From Paracoccus albicereus (GTDB taxonomy: Bacteria; Pseudomonadota; Alphaproteobacteria; Rhodobacterales; Rhodobacteraceae), in the NCBI RefSeq assembly GCF_024359525.1, contig NZ_JAKZEU010000006.1:1-64000 (forward strand): DNA of 64,000 bases. The letters are read 5' to 3'. Under the pieces are notes generated by a model that worked only from the letters and a program-made list of their open reading frames with translations, did no database searches and had not been told where the DNA came from. The position numbers and the translations under genes are program-made. Shown here in pieces: positions 32,930 to 41,650 of the stretch (positions are counted from its first letter, which is position 1; every line of letters starts with the position of its first letter).

Positions 32930-33025
32930 AAGCTGCAAAGACTAATGGCGGGTTAACCAGGCTATTTCTCTCAAGACGACGTTGTCGTGGCATGATCGCG
33001 GAAAGATCAGTGAGGAGCAGCGAAC

Positions 33026-33187
33026 GTGGCCATGTTCGAGCAGTTGGAAACCGTTTCTGACGTCCGCGTCAGACAGTCAGAACCCGCGCAGATTGACGCT
33101 GCGCTGGTGGAAGGCGGCACACTGGCCAAGGAAACAAGGTATGATTCTATCGACCTTGATGCAGTCGACGATTTCATCTTTCTCTGA
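33026..33187 (+). CDS. Small acidic protein of 53 residues, unknown
   Basis: GAGGAG (33012-33017) lies eight bases before GTG 33026 and opens a 53-codon frame beginning VAMFEQLETVSDVRVRQSEPAQ and ending DLDAVDDFIFL. The C-terminus is strongly acidic with an aromatic end. The stop at 33185-33187 is followed within 14 bases by a perfect terminator hairpin, and a regulatory-looking palindrome lies upstream. Ribosome site, frame and terminator together argue for a real gene. I do not recognise a family. An in-frame ATG at 33032 is an alternative start. Confidence 0.55.
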   Translation: MAMFEQLETVSDVRVRQSEPAQIDAALVEGGTLAKETRYDSIDLDAVDDFIFL

Positions 33188-33200
33188 CGATGGAAAAAAA

Positions 33201-33226
33201 ACGGCAGCGCCCTAAGGCGCTGCCGT
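33201..33226. terminator. Bidirectional intrinsic terminator
   Basis: ACGGCAGCGCC (33201-33211) and GGCGCTGCCGT (33216-33226) form a perfect 11-bp stem with loop CTAA. On the plus strand CTTTGTTT follows. On the minus strand the stem is followed by a run of eight Ts (complement of 33193-33200). It serves both the small gene and the convergent SIMPL gene. Confidence 0.9.
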
Positions 33227-33270
33227 CTTTGTTTGGGCCGACTATGACCATGAAGGCCATGCCCGTCAGA

Positions 33271-34449
33271 TCAATTCGCCGGCGCTGTCGCGGCGTCCGT
33301 GCTTCCTTCAGTCGTCCCTTCTGCGGGATCGGTTGAAGGGGCATCCGCGGGCATCTCTGCGGCTGGCTCAGCTGCCTCGCCAGCAGCGTCCGGAGTGCCA
33401 GACTCCGGCGCTGCAGTTTCCGGGGCGGCCGCAGGATCGGTCTCCGGCGTCGGCGTCGGTGCAGGTGCCGACGCGTCGGGCGCAGTCGGCGCGTCGGGGG
33501 CAACTGGTGCATCACCCGGCGCTGCCGGCGCAGGCTCTATTCCGGGAACAGGCGGGTGGCCCGGCGGCAAATCGGGCGCGCCCTCAGGTCCCGAGCCCTC
33601 ACCCGGCGCACCGCCCGGACCGTCGCCATTTCCGCGACGCATCTCTTCAGCGCATTCCGCGCTGATGAGCGCGTAGGATACTTCTACCGAGGCGTTGATC
33701 GTCAGTTCACCGGCCTGAATTGGAACCGCCTGCGCATCGGCCGCTTCGCGCGCCATCATCATCGGACGCGGCGGGCCGCTCATCTGCGGCGTATCGCGAA
33801 TTTCCATCAGCGGTCCCAGGACCATCCCGGATGCCGCGGCCAGAACCTCGGCACTGTGGCGCGCAGCCTCGACGGCTTCGGTCCTCGCCTCGTCTTCGGC
33901 AGGGCTTGAATCCTCTCGCATGAAGCTGATGCCGTTCATCTCGTTGGCCCCTGCACCGACCAGCGTGTCGAGCGTTCCGCCAAGCGCCGCCAAGTCACGC
34001 ACCCGGACGGTCACCATGTTCTGCGCCTGATAGCCGGTCACGCGGGGGGGCTGACCTTCTGGATATTCCATCAGTGGCGACAGGTTCAGCCCCGATGTCT
34101 GGATGTCGCGCGCCTCGATCCCCTCGGCGGCAAGGGCGTCGATCACCTGCGTCTGCTGCGCCGTGTTCGCGTCCATCGCCTCGGCGGCGCTGGCGGCCTG
34201 CGTCGTGACGCCCAGGTTGATCATCGCCAGATCGGGCGCGATCGTCGCGTCGCCCGCACCCGTCACGCTGATCCTCGCGGGGCGACGCATCTGCATGTGG
34301 CAGGCACCGCCACCCTCGCCGTGACGCATCTCATGACCCTTGCCGCCATGCCCGTGCGGCGCTGCAGCGGCGCCGTGGGACAGGGAGAGGACCAGCCCGA
34401 CGGCAGTGGCCATGGCGGTGGGGAAAACCCGGAATTGTCGGTTGCGCAT
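33271..34449 (-). CDS. Periplasmic SIMPL-domain (DUF541) protein with Pro/Ala-rich tail
   Basis: The 392-residue exported protein has a signal peptide (residues 1 to about 30, ending AAAA). A His/Gly-rich stretch (PHGHGGKGHEMRHGEGGGACHM) could bind metal. A SIMPL domain then runs from ISVTGAGDATIAPDLAMINLGV through VSYALISAEC. The last 120 residues are low-complexity Pro/Ala/Glu/Thr (GHPPVPGIEPAPAAPG onward), likely disordered or wall-spanning. SIMPL proteins are beta-rich periplasmic or outer-membrane proteins of poorly known function. It is divergent from the fusion gene at 34612 and ends at a shared terminator. Confidence 0.85.
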   Translation of the reverse strand: MRNRQFRVFPTAMATAVGLVLSLSHGAAAAPHGHGGKGHEMRHGEGGGACHMQMRRPARISVTGAGDATIAPDLAMINLGVTTQAASAAEAMDANTAQQTQVIDALAAEGIEARDIQTSGLNLSPLMEYPEGQPPRVTGYQAQNMVTVRVRDLAALGGTLDTLVGAGANEMNGISFMREDSSPAEDEARTEAVEAARHSAEVLAAASGMVLGPLMEIRDTPQMSGPPRPMMMAREAADAQAVPIQAGELTINASVEVSYALISAECAEEMRRGNGDGPGGAPGEGSGPEGAPDLPPGHPPVPGIEPAPAAPGDAPVAPDAPTAPDASAPAPTPTPETDPAAAPETAAPESGTPDAAGEAAEPAAEMPADAPSTDPAEGTTEGSTDAATAPAN

Positions 34450-34611
34450 CGAGGACGTCCTTCTGGCTGAAACGATGGTGCGGTGAGAACGCTGGGGCGG
34501 GCGTTTCGTTCACTGAAAAGCGTTCACGGATTCGGCAGTTTTTCTTTTCTCATACATCATTTTGCGGTACTTGATGGAAAACTCCACCACATCGGGCAAC
34601 GGGTGGTGATA

Positions 34612-37494
34612 ATGGCGAGACAGGCACAGATGACACGACCGGCGGCACCGCGCTTCGCGATGAGCTTCACCCAGAATGCCGTGATCCTGGAGGGTCACGG
34701 ACCGCAGGGCTGGCGACGGCTCGGTCGCGCGGTGTTCGACGATGGCGATGTCGCCGGGCGCCTTGGTGCGCTACGCGATGCAGCGCTTGACGCGGATCAC
34801 GACGGGGTCGAGTCCGGCGGTCCGGACACTCTGGTCGTAATCCCGGACGATCAGGTTCTTTATACGACGCTGACCGTCGCGCCGGGTCTGGAGCCGCCTG
34901 TCGCCGTCGCCCGCGCGCTGGATGGCCTGACCCCCTACCGGGTCGAGGATCTGGCCTTCGCCTGGGCGCAATCCGGCGAGGCGCGCGAAGACACGATGCG
35001 GATCGCCGCCGTCGCGCGTCAGACCTTGCTGGAGGCCGAGGATTTCGCAGTTCGCCAGGGCTTCCGCCCCTCGCGCTTCGTCGCGCGCCCTTCGCCAGAA
35101 CGCTTCCCGGGCGAGGTCGATTTCGGCATCAGCAAGCTTGCACGCGATGATGAGGAAGCGAGTGCATCGCCATCGACGGTTGTCGATCTGGCGCAGGCAG
35201 GGATCACGGCGGCGGGCATCGCCGAGCCGGCCGCCCAACCCGGGCCGGATGCGGTGCGCGTCGACCCGGTGATGTCGCGGATCGTGCCGCATCATGTGTC
35301 TGCCCCCGAACCATCACCGGCACCTGCAGCGGACGTCGCGGCGTCGACCCCGGTCACAGCACCTGTCGGACCTGTGGTTCGTCACGATACACCCAGCCCC
35401 ACGGCGTCCCGACGACTGCCGCCGCGTGCCGAGGCCGTGCACGCCCGCGCGGCCGAAGCGCGTGCCCGTCGCGACGCCATCGCGGCAGAAGCAACGCCCG
35501 TCGCGGGCTGGCGGGCCCTTCTGAACCGGAAGGCGCGTCGCCGGGCGCCGATTGGCGAGGCGCGCACATCGCTGATACCGCAACTCGGCACCTTGCCGGT
35601 GATGCTGTCTTTGCTGGCGCTTGGGCTGATCGCGGCGTGGCTGATGCTGGGATCGCCCGCATCGGACACAGCGCCTGTCGAAACGGCGACGATCGACACG
35701 ACGACCGAGGCTCCTGCAGCGACGGTCACGACGACGGAGCCAGAAGCAGAGGTGGCCACGTCGCCGGCCGAGCCTGCCCCGCTCGCGGTTCCTGCGACCG
35801 ATCTGGCCGTCGCGCCGACCGAAGAGCCAGTCGTGCCGAGCGAGGACACGACAGCGAATGCTGACGAGCTTGCTGCCTCGACACCGGATCCGCAGGACAC
35901 CCCGGCGGACGTCCCTGCAGAACCGGCCGAGATTCCGGCGGAAACGGCGACCGCTCCTGAAGCTGACCTCCCTTCGACGACAGCAGCGACGGAGGTTCCT
36001 CAGGATGCGCTGATGGCAGCGCTGACCGAGGCGATGGGCACAGACACTGCCCCGAATGCGGATGCCGCGCCGACCACCGCTCAAGGCACGTCCGGGGTCC
36101 CTGCGACAGAGACCGCCCGTCCGGCGGCCACGCCCGCCGACACCGCGCCGCGCCTGCCTTCGCCGCCCGGCACGGCCACGGAAACAGCAACGGTCAGCGT
36201 TCCCGGAACGCGTCCGCCGGTACGCCCAGCACGGGTCACGGCGCCTGTCGCCGCGACCGCGCCGGCCCCGGCCCCTTCCGCTGTCAGTGCGCCCGCTGCT
36301 ACGGGAGCGCCGACTCCTGCCCCGGCGGCGGTCCAGACGACACCGCCGCCGAACACGCCGACCGTTGCCGGAGGCTTGTCGCAGCGTCCGCCGTCACGAC
36401 CCGCGACCCTCGATCAGGGCAGCGCGTCCGAGCCGGCGGAAGAGGCTGCGCTGACCCCTTCGGAAATCGAGTCGCTGAAACAACTTCAGCGCGACCTGCG
36501 CACGGCCAGCCTTTCGACCGGCCTCGATCCGGCGCCGCTCACCGCGACGGAGCGTGAATTCCTGCACCGCTATGCTCAGGCCCGACCGGAGCGGCGACCA
36601 GGCGGCACGCGGTCGGACGCTGCGGTGAACGGCGCCTTGCAGGCGGCGATGGCCCCTGAATCGCGCCCGGCAGCGACCGCGACGCCGGTTGCGGCGACCG
36701 CTTCGCCGCGCGGCGGCAGCCTTGCCCAGTCCAATCGTCCCCGCTCGCGCCCCGGCTCCGGCTCGGCCAGCACCAGCAGTGCCGCGGTCGAAGCGGCGAT
36801 TGCCGCTGCGGTCGATGCCAGCACTGCCCGGCCCGGTGCGGTTCCGCTGACGGCGCTGACATCGTCGTCGATCCCGCCCCGCCGCAGCGGTGGCACTTCG
36901 GCACCCTCCGCGCCTGCGATCGACAACTCTGCCGGTTCGGCCGCAATCGCAGCGGCTGCGGCGGCCGCCGCGCAGACGTCGAGCCTGGCTGCACAACAAC
37001 AGCGCGACGCCGCGATCGCGGCGCAGCGCGCGCAGGACGCCGAATTGCAGGCGCAGGCCGAAGCCCGCGCCCGTGCCCGCGCTTCGGCCGATGCCGCGGC
37101 AGAGGCCAAGGCACGCGCCGCCGCGGAAGCCCGCGCCCGCGCGCAGGCCGAAGCCGAGGCACGTGCGGCCGCCGCGCGCAACCAGCGGTATCAGCCCCCG
37201 GAAGCCGAGGACGAACCAGAGGTCGCGGCGATCCCCAACACCTCCAGCAGTGGGACTGTCGCGGCGACCGCCACGGTCAAGGACGGCATCACGCTGAATC
37301 GGACCCAGATCATCGGGACGATCGGCGCCGGCAAAGGCAGCCGTGCCCTTGTCCGGTTGTCGAACGGACGCGTCATCACCCTTCGACTTGGTGACCGGAT
37401 CAACGGCGGTACCATCACGGAGATCGGGTCCAGCAAGATCACCTTCAACAAAGGAGGCCGTGTCCAGGAACTGCCGATGCTCGACGGGCGGTAA
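34612..37494 (+). CDS. Single-pass protein: GspL-like N-domain, long disordered linker, PilP/GspC-like C-domain
   Basis: I do not recognise a named family for the 960-residue whole. Residues about 1-180 (NAVILEGHGPQGWRRLG, LVVIPDDQVLYTTLTVAP, VARALDGLTPYRVEDLAFAW) resemble the cytoplasmic actin-like domain of GspL/PilM proteins. One membrane helix follows at about 328-347 (MLSLLALGLIAAWLMLG). Then come some 500 residues of Ala/Pro/Thr-rich linker with an Ala/Arg coiled stretch near 780-860. The last 75 residues (TLNRTQIIGTIGAGKGSRALVRLSNGRVITLRLGD) resemble PilP/GspC homology domains. Start 34612 is the best-placed ATG; ribosome site is weak. The stop overlaps the antiporter start (TAATG). 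Confidence 0.7.
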   Translation: MARQAQMTRPAAPRFAMSFTQNAVILEGHGPQGWRRLGRAVFDDGDVAGRLGALRDAALDADHDGVESGGPDTLVVIPDDQVLYTTLTVAPGLEPPVAVARALDGLTPYRVEDLAFAWAQSGEAREDTMRIAAVARQTLLEAEDFAVRQGFRPSRFVARPSPERFPGEVDFGISKLARDDEEASASPSTVVDLAQAGITAAGIAEPAAQPGPDAVRVDPVMSRIVPHHVSAPEPSPAPAADVAASTPVTAPVGPVVRHDTPSPTASRRLPPRAEAVHARAAEARARRDAIAAEATPVAGWRALLNRKARRRAPIGEARTSLIPQLGTLPVMLSLLALGLIAAWLMLGSPASDTAPVETATIDTTTEAPAATVTTTEPEAEVATSPAEPAPLAVPATDLAVAPTEEPVVPSEDTTANADELAASTPDPQDTPADVPAEPAEIPAETATAPEADLPSTTAATEVPQDALMAALTEAMGTDTAPNADAAPTTAQGTSGVPATETARPAATPADTAPRLPSPPGTATETATVSVPGTRPPVRPARVTAPVAATAPAPAPSAVSAPAATGAPTPAPAAVQTTPPPNTPTVAGGLSQRPPSRPATLDQGSASEPAEEAALTPSEIESLKQLQRDLRTASLSTGLDPAPLTATEREFLHRYAQARPERRPGGTRSDAAVNGALQAAMAPESRPAATATPVAATASPRGGSLAQSNRPRSRPGSGSASTSSAAVEAAIAAAVDASTARPGAVPLTALTSSSIPPRRSGGTSAPSAPAIDNSAGSAAIAAAAAAAAQTSSLAAQQQRDAAIAAQRAQDAELQAQAEARARARASADAAAEAKARAAAEARARAQAEAEARAAAARNQRYQPPEAEDEPEVAAIPNTSSSGTVAATATVKDGITLNRTQIIGTIGAGKGSRALVRLSNGRVITLRLGDRINGGTITEIGSSKITFNKGGRVQELPMLDGR

Positions 37495-39437
37495 TGGACA
37501 ACTTCCTTCTGCTGGCGACCGTCTATCTGATCACCATGGTGATCGCCGTGCCGCTGTCGGCGCGGTTCGGGTTGGGGTCGGTCCTGGGATATCTGGGCGC
37601 CGGCATCCTGATCGGTCCGGTGCTGGGCCTGACCGGCGGCGCGGTCACCGAATTGCAACATGTGGCCGAGTTCGGCGTCGTGATGATGCTGTTCCTGATC
37701 GGTCTGGAACTTGAACCCCGCGCCTTGTGGAACATGCGCAAGAAGCTTGTCGGCCTGGGCGGCGCGCAGATCCTTCTGACCCTGACGCTGATCACCGGCA
37801 TCGCGATGCTGCTGGGCCAGCCCTTCCCGATCGCGCTGACGCTGGGGATGATCCTGTCGCTGTCCTCGACGGCGATCGTCCTGCAGACGCTGACCGAAAA
37901 GAACCTGATGCCGACGCCCGGCGGGCGCAACGCCTTCTCGGTCCTGCTGACGCAGGACATCGCCGTGATCCCGATGCTGGCGCTGATGCCGCTACTGGCG
38001 GGCGCTGGCGCGCATCAGCCGGCGACGGGCGCCGATCACGGCGAGCATATCGGCGATGTAGCGATGGCGACGCTGCCGGGCTGGGCGGCGGCACTGGCCA
38101 CGCTGGCGGCCGTGGTGCTGGTCATCGTCGTGGGCCAATATCTTGTCCGGCCGGTCTTCCGCTATGTCCATGCGGCCCGCCTGCGCGAGATGGATACCGC
38201 CGTCGCGCTGCTTCTTGTCGTCGGCATCGCCTCGCTGATGATCCTTGTCGGTCTGTCGCCCGCGCTCGGGACCTTTCTGGCCGGTGTGATGCTGGCGGGT
38301 TCCGAATTCCGCCACGAACTCGAGGCGCAGATCCAGCCGTTCAAGGGACTGCTGCTGGGTCTTTTCTTCATCACTGTCGGCGCGGGGATGGATTTCGTAA
38401 TGCTGTTCGACCAGCCCGTGCGCATCCTCGCGATCACCGCAGCCCTGATCGCGATCAAGGCCGGAGTGCTCAACCTGATCGCACGACGCATGGATATTGC
38501 CGACCGCGACCGCAGCCTGTTCACGCTGTCCTTGGCGCAGGCCGGAGAGTTCGGTTTCGTGCTGATATCCTACGCAGTGACACTCGCGATCCTGCCCACG
38601 GGGATCGCGCAAGGGTTTCTTCTGGTCGTTGCGCTGTCGATGCTGGCCACGCCGCTTCTGTTCATCGCCAATGACCTGATCGCCAAACGGATGGGCGATG
38701 GAGCGTCTGAAACGCAGCACCCCGACGATATCGAGGATCAAGCACCGATCATCATCGCCGGGATCGGACGTTTCGGTCAGGTGGTGAACCGGCTGGTGAC
38801 CCTGTCGGGTTTCAAGACCACGGTGCTGGACCATGATCTGAAGCTGATCCAGCTGATGCGTCGCTTCGGTTTCAAGGGCTATTTCGGCGATCCGACCCGG
38901 CCCGAGATCCTCGACGCCGCGGGGCTTGCCAAGGCGCAGATCCTGGTGGCGGCGATGGACGATCCCGCGGCCAACCTCAAGCTGGTGCGATACGCGCGCG
39001 AACAGCGGCCCGACCTGCGCATCATCTCGCGCGCCCGCGACAGGGTCACGGTCTATCAGCTTTACGCGGCGGGGGCCGACCACATCGTGCGCGAGATGTT
39101 CGATTCCAGCCTGCGCGTCGGCCGCTACGTGCTGGAGAATGCGGGCCTGTCGGAATACGAGGCGGCCGAGCTGGAGCGAATCTTTTACAGGTTGGACCGC
39201 GCGAGCCTGCGCGAACTGGCAGAGGTGTGGGAGCCGGAAGTGCCGCTGGACCAGAACGCGGCCTATGTCGAACGCTCGCGCGATCTGAACAAGGTGCTGG
39301 AAAACGCCCTGATGGAGCGGTTCTCGCACGGGCCCTCGGCCGGTCCCATTGACCCCGACGACGGCGAAGAGCCCGAGCACGGTCTGACCGATCCCGACCC
39401 GAAACCCAAACGCGAAGGTCGGCCGGGCGGACGCTGA
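37494..39437 (+). CDS. Kef/CPA2-type monovalent cation:proton antiporter with TrkA-N domain
   Basis: The 647-residue membrane protein has about 12 helices of the Na/H exchanger fold (VAEFGVVMMLFLIGLELEPRALW, ILSLSSTAIVLQTL, FLAGVMLAGSEFRHELEAQIQPFKGLLLGLFFITVGAGMDF). A cytoplasmic TrkA-N Rossmann domain begins near residue 417 (IIIAGIGRFGQVVNRL, then DPTRPEILDAAG). The C-terminal 60 residues are charged. This matches the KefB/KefC/YbaL group, which exports potassium under electrophile stress in gated members. The start ATG overlaps the stop of the preceding fusion gene by one base, so translation is coupled. Confidence 0.92.
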   Translation: MDNFLLLATVYLITMVIAVPLSARFGLGSVLGYLGAGILIGPVLGLTGGAVTELQHVAEFGVVMMLFLIGLELEPRALWNMRKKLVGLGGAQILLTLTLITGIAMLLGQPFPIALTLGMILSLSSTAIVLQTLTEKNLMPTPGGRNAFSVLLTQDIAVIPMLALMPLLAGAGAHQPATGADHGEHIGDVAMATLPGWAAALATLAAVVLVIVVGQYLVRPVFRYVHAARLREMDTAVALLLVVGIASLMILVGLSPALGTFLAGVMLAGSEFRHELEAQIQPFKGLLLGLFFITVGAGMDFVMLFDQPVRILAITAALIAIKAGVLNLIARRMDIADRDRSLFTLSLAQAGEFGFVLISYAVTLAILPTGIAQGFLLVVALSMLATPLLFIANDLIAKRMGDGASETQHPDDIEDQAPIIIAGIGRFGQVVNRLVTLSGFKTTVLDHDLKLIQLMRRFGFKGYFGDPTRPEILDAAGLAKAQILVAAMDDPAANLKLVRYAREQRPDLRIISRARDRVTVYQLYAAGADHIVREMFDSSLRVGRYVLENAGLSEYEAAELERIFYRLDRASLRELAEVWEPEVPLDQNAAYVERSRDLNKVLENALMERFSHGPSAGPIDPDDGEEPEHGLTDPDPKPKREGRPGGR

Positions 39438-39444
39438 AGGCTGG

Positions 39445-40470
39445 TCAGCCGTCCAGTCTTTCGACCGTCCAGCCGTCCTTTTCCAGCAACCGCAGAACGC
39501 CGCTTTCACCGGGCAGGTGCAGTGCGCCGAAACCCGCGAGGACGCCCTTCCCGGATTGCGCGGCCTTGTCAGCGGCATCGGTCAGGGGCGCGATCCAGGC
39601 GCGGTTGCGTTTGTCCATCAGCTGGGTCTGCGCCAGATCAAGCTGGGCATCGACCTCGGCGTTGGTCATGCCCGACTTGTCGTAGGCGTCGAAGCGGCCG
39701 AATTCCCAGATCGTCCAGACGTCGCCCCTGAAATACGCGTCGGTCAGGGTGATCGCGTAATCGTCGGCGTAATCGGCGGCGGGCAAGGCCGCGCGGATCA
39801 TGTCCTCTTCCTCGTCAGGCGTCAGGTCGGCGAAAAGCGTGAAGACCGTGTCCCATGGCTCCAGCGCTCGAACCGGGATCGACAGTGCCTCGGCCCGCGC
39901 GACAAGGATCGAGTCGAGCCCGCCATCATCGCCTGCGGCCGTCATCGTCTCGATCATGCAGGGCGAAATCCCCAGCATCATCGCGACATACCAGGGCCGC
40001 ATCTTGGCGGTGACGACGGCGGGGCTGCCGCGTTCGGCCATGGCCGTCGACAGGGTCTGCCATTCATCGTCGTCCAGCCGTTCGGGCAGCGTCGGCCCGT
40101 CGGGGTCGATCATCAGCGATGGGTCCTCGGTCAGGGCCTGCGTCAATCGGGCCTCTTCCTCTGGGCCGGCCTCGACGAACAGCACCTCGGCATCGGTCAG
40201 GTCGTCTTCCAGCGTGGCAACCGTCTCAAGATGGCGCGGATCGCTGAAATGGTAGGTTCCGACCATCGTGATCGTCGCCTGTCCGCGCGTGGCGCGCCAC
40301 AGGATGCCCTCGTGATAGGGAACGTCGGCGACCGCCGCCTCGATCTGCGTGCGCTTCGCATCGGGCAGCGCGTCGATGAGATTGCGTCCTTCGCAGGTCG
40401 ATGCGCCGGCGGTCGCAGCCAGAAGCGACATAGCGGTCGAGATCAGCGCAATGGTCGGACGACGCACCAT
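39445..40470 (-). CDS. TraB/GumN-family protein
   Basis: The 341-residue protein has a signal peptide (residues 1 to about 25, MVRRPTIALISTAMSLLAATAGA). The TraB/GumN domain follows, marked by ATITMVGTYHFSDPRH (GTxH), AEVLFVEAGPEEEA and GVLAGFGALHLPGESGVLRLLEKDGWTVERL at the end. The two GxxH motifs and the glutamates resemble the Tiki-type metalloprotease site, so a periplasmic peptidase-like role is possible but unproven. Start ATG 40470 is one base beyond the ftsY stop, so it is cotranscribed with ftsY. Confidence 0.87.
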   Translation of the reverse strand: MVRRPTIALISTAMSLLAATAGASTCEGRNLIDALPDAKRTQIEAAVADVPYHEGILWRATRGQATITMVGTYHFSDPRHLETVATLEDDLTDAEVLFVEAGPEEEARLTQALTEDPSLMIDPDGPTLPERLDDDEWQTLSTAMAERGSPAVVTAKMRPWYVAMMLGISPCMIETMTAAGDDGGLDSILVARAEALSIPVRALEPWDTVFTLFADLTPDEEEDMIRAALPAADYADDYAITLTDAYFRGDVWTIWEFGRFDAYDKSGMTNAEVDAQLDLAQTQLMDKRNRAWIAPLTDAADKAAQSGKGVLAGFGALHLPGESGVLRLLEKDGWTVERLDG

Positions 40471-40471
40471 G

Positions 40472-41578
40472 TCAGGCCCCCACAAGGGCGCGGGCGAAAT
40501 CGCCCGGCTCGAACGCGTCAAGGTCATCGATCTGCTCGCCCACACCGATCGCGTGAATCGGCAGGCCGAACTTGTCCGCCAGCGCGACCAGAACGCCACC
40601 CCGCGCGGTGCCGTCCAGCTTGGTCATCACAAGACCGGAAACATCGGCAAGCTTGCGGAACGTCTCGACTTGGGACAGCGCGTTCTGCCCCGTGGTCGCG
40701 TCCAGGACCAACAGCGTGTTGTGCGGCGCCGAAGGGTCCTTCTTGCGGATCACGCGGACGATCTTGGCCAATTCCTCCATCAGGTCGGCACGGTTCTGCA
40801 ACCGCCCGGCGGTGTCGATCATCAGCAGGTCCGCGCTCTCGGCCTCGGCCCGGGTCATCGCGTCATAGGCGAGGCTGGCGGGATCGCTTCCCTCGGCCGC
40901 CTTCATCACCGGCACGCCCGCGCGGTCGCCCCAGACCTGCAATTGCTCGACCGCCGCGGCACGGAACGTGTCGCCTGCCGCGATCACCACTGACTTGCCC
41001 GCCGCGCGGAACTGGCTTGCGAGCTTGCCGATCGTCGTGGTCTTGCCAGAGCCGTTCACCCCCACGACCAGCACCACCTGCGGCTTCTTCGGATAAAGCG
41101 GCAGGGGCCGTGCGACTGGCGCCATGATCCGCTCGATTTCCGCCGCCAGCCAGCCCTTGAGTTCCGAAGACGAGACTTTGCGTCCAAGCCGTCCCTCGGC
41201 GATGTTCGACACGACGCGCAGAGCGGTATCGACGCCCAGATCGGCGGCGATCAGCATGTCCTCCAGTTCTTCCAGCATTGCGTCGTCCAATTCGCGGCGC
41301 GGCTCGGCCGGGGCATTGTCGCGACCGAACAGGCGGCCGACGAGGCCCGTGCGCTCGGGTTGCGGCTGCTGGGCTGGCGTCGGCGCAGGCTGCAGCTTTT
41401 CATCAGGCGCGGGTTGCGGAACGGATGTGGGGGCAGGCGGTTCCGGCGCAGGTTCGGCTCGCTCCGTCCCGGTCCGGGGCGCGACCTCGGGCGCCTCTCC
41501 CACGATATCGTCAAGCCCCTGCCCGATCTTGCTGGACGAGCGGGTCAGACGATCCTTCAGTTTGGAAAAAAACGACAT
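40472..41578 (-). CDS. ftsY: Signal recognition particle receptor FtsY
   Basis: GTPase that receives SRP-ribosome complexes at the inner membrane for cotranslational insertion. The 368-residue protein has a charged and Pro-rich acidic A region (residues about 20-90), a four-helix N domain and the G domain. G1 is GVNGSGKTT, followed by DTFRAAAVEQLQ, DTAGR, TKLDGTARGG and GVGEQIDDLDAFEP. Start ATG 41578 is chosen because AAAGG lies nine bases upstream and it encodes the usual MSFFSKLKDRL. An in-frame ATG at 41587 is less likely. Confidence 0.95.
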   Translation of the reverse strand: MSFFSKLKDRLTRSSSKIGQGLDDIVGEAPEVAPRTGTERAEPAPEPPAPTSVPQPAPDEKLQPAPTPAQQPQPERTGLVGRLFGRDNAPAEPRRELDDAMLEELEDMLIAADLGVDTALRVVSNIAEGRLGRKVSSSELKGWLAAEIERIMAPVARPLPLYPKKPQVVLVVGVNGSGKTTTIGKLASQFRAAGKSVVIAAGDTFRAAAVEQLQVWGDRAGVPVMKAAEGSDPASLAYDAMTRAEAESADLLMIDTAGRLQNRADLMEELAKIVRVIRKKDPSAPHNTLLVLDATTGQNALSQVETFRKLADVSGLVMTKLDGTARGGVLVALADKFGLPIHAIGVGEQIDDLDAFEPGDFARALVGA

Positions 41579-41650
41579 GGCCCGCATCCTTTCACTGCAC
41601 CGCGACCCTAGAGGGCTGCGGAGCCGAGGAAAAGCCCAAGCGCGCCCGCT

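Noticed and set aside
35637-37181. Several long frames opposite the fusion protein's linker
   Set aside because: Ala/Pro/Thr codons give open complementary frames. None has a ribosome site or motif.
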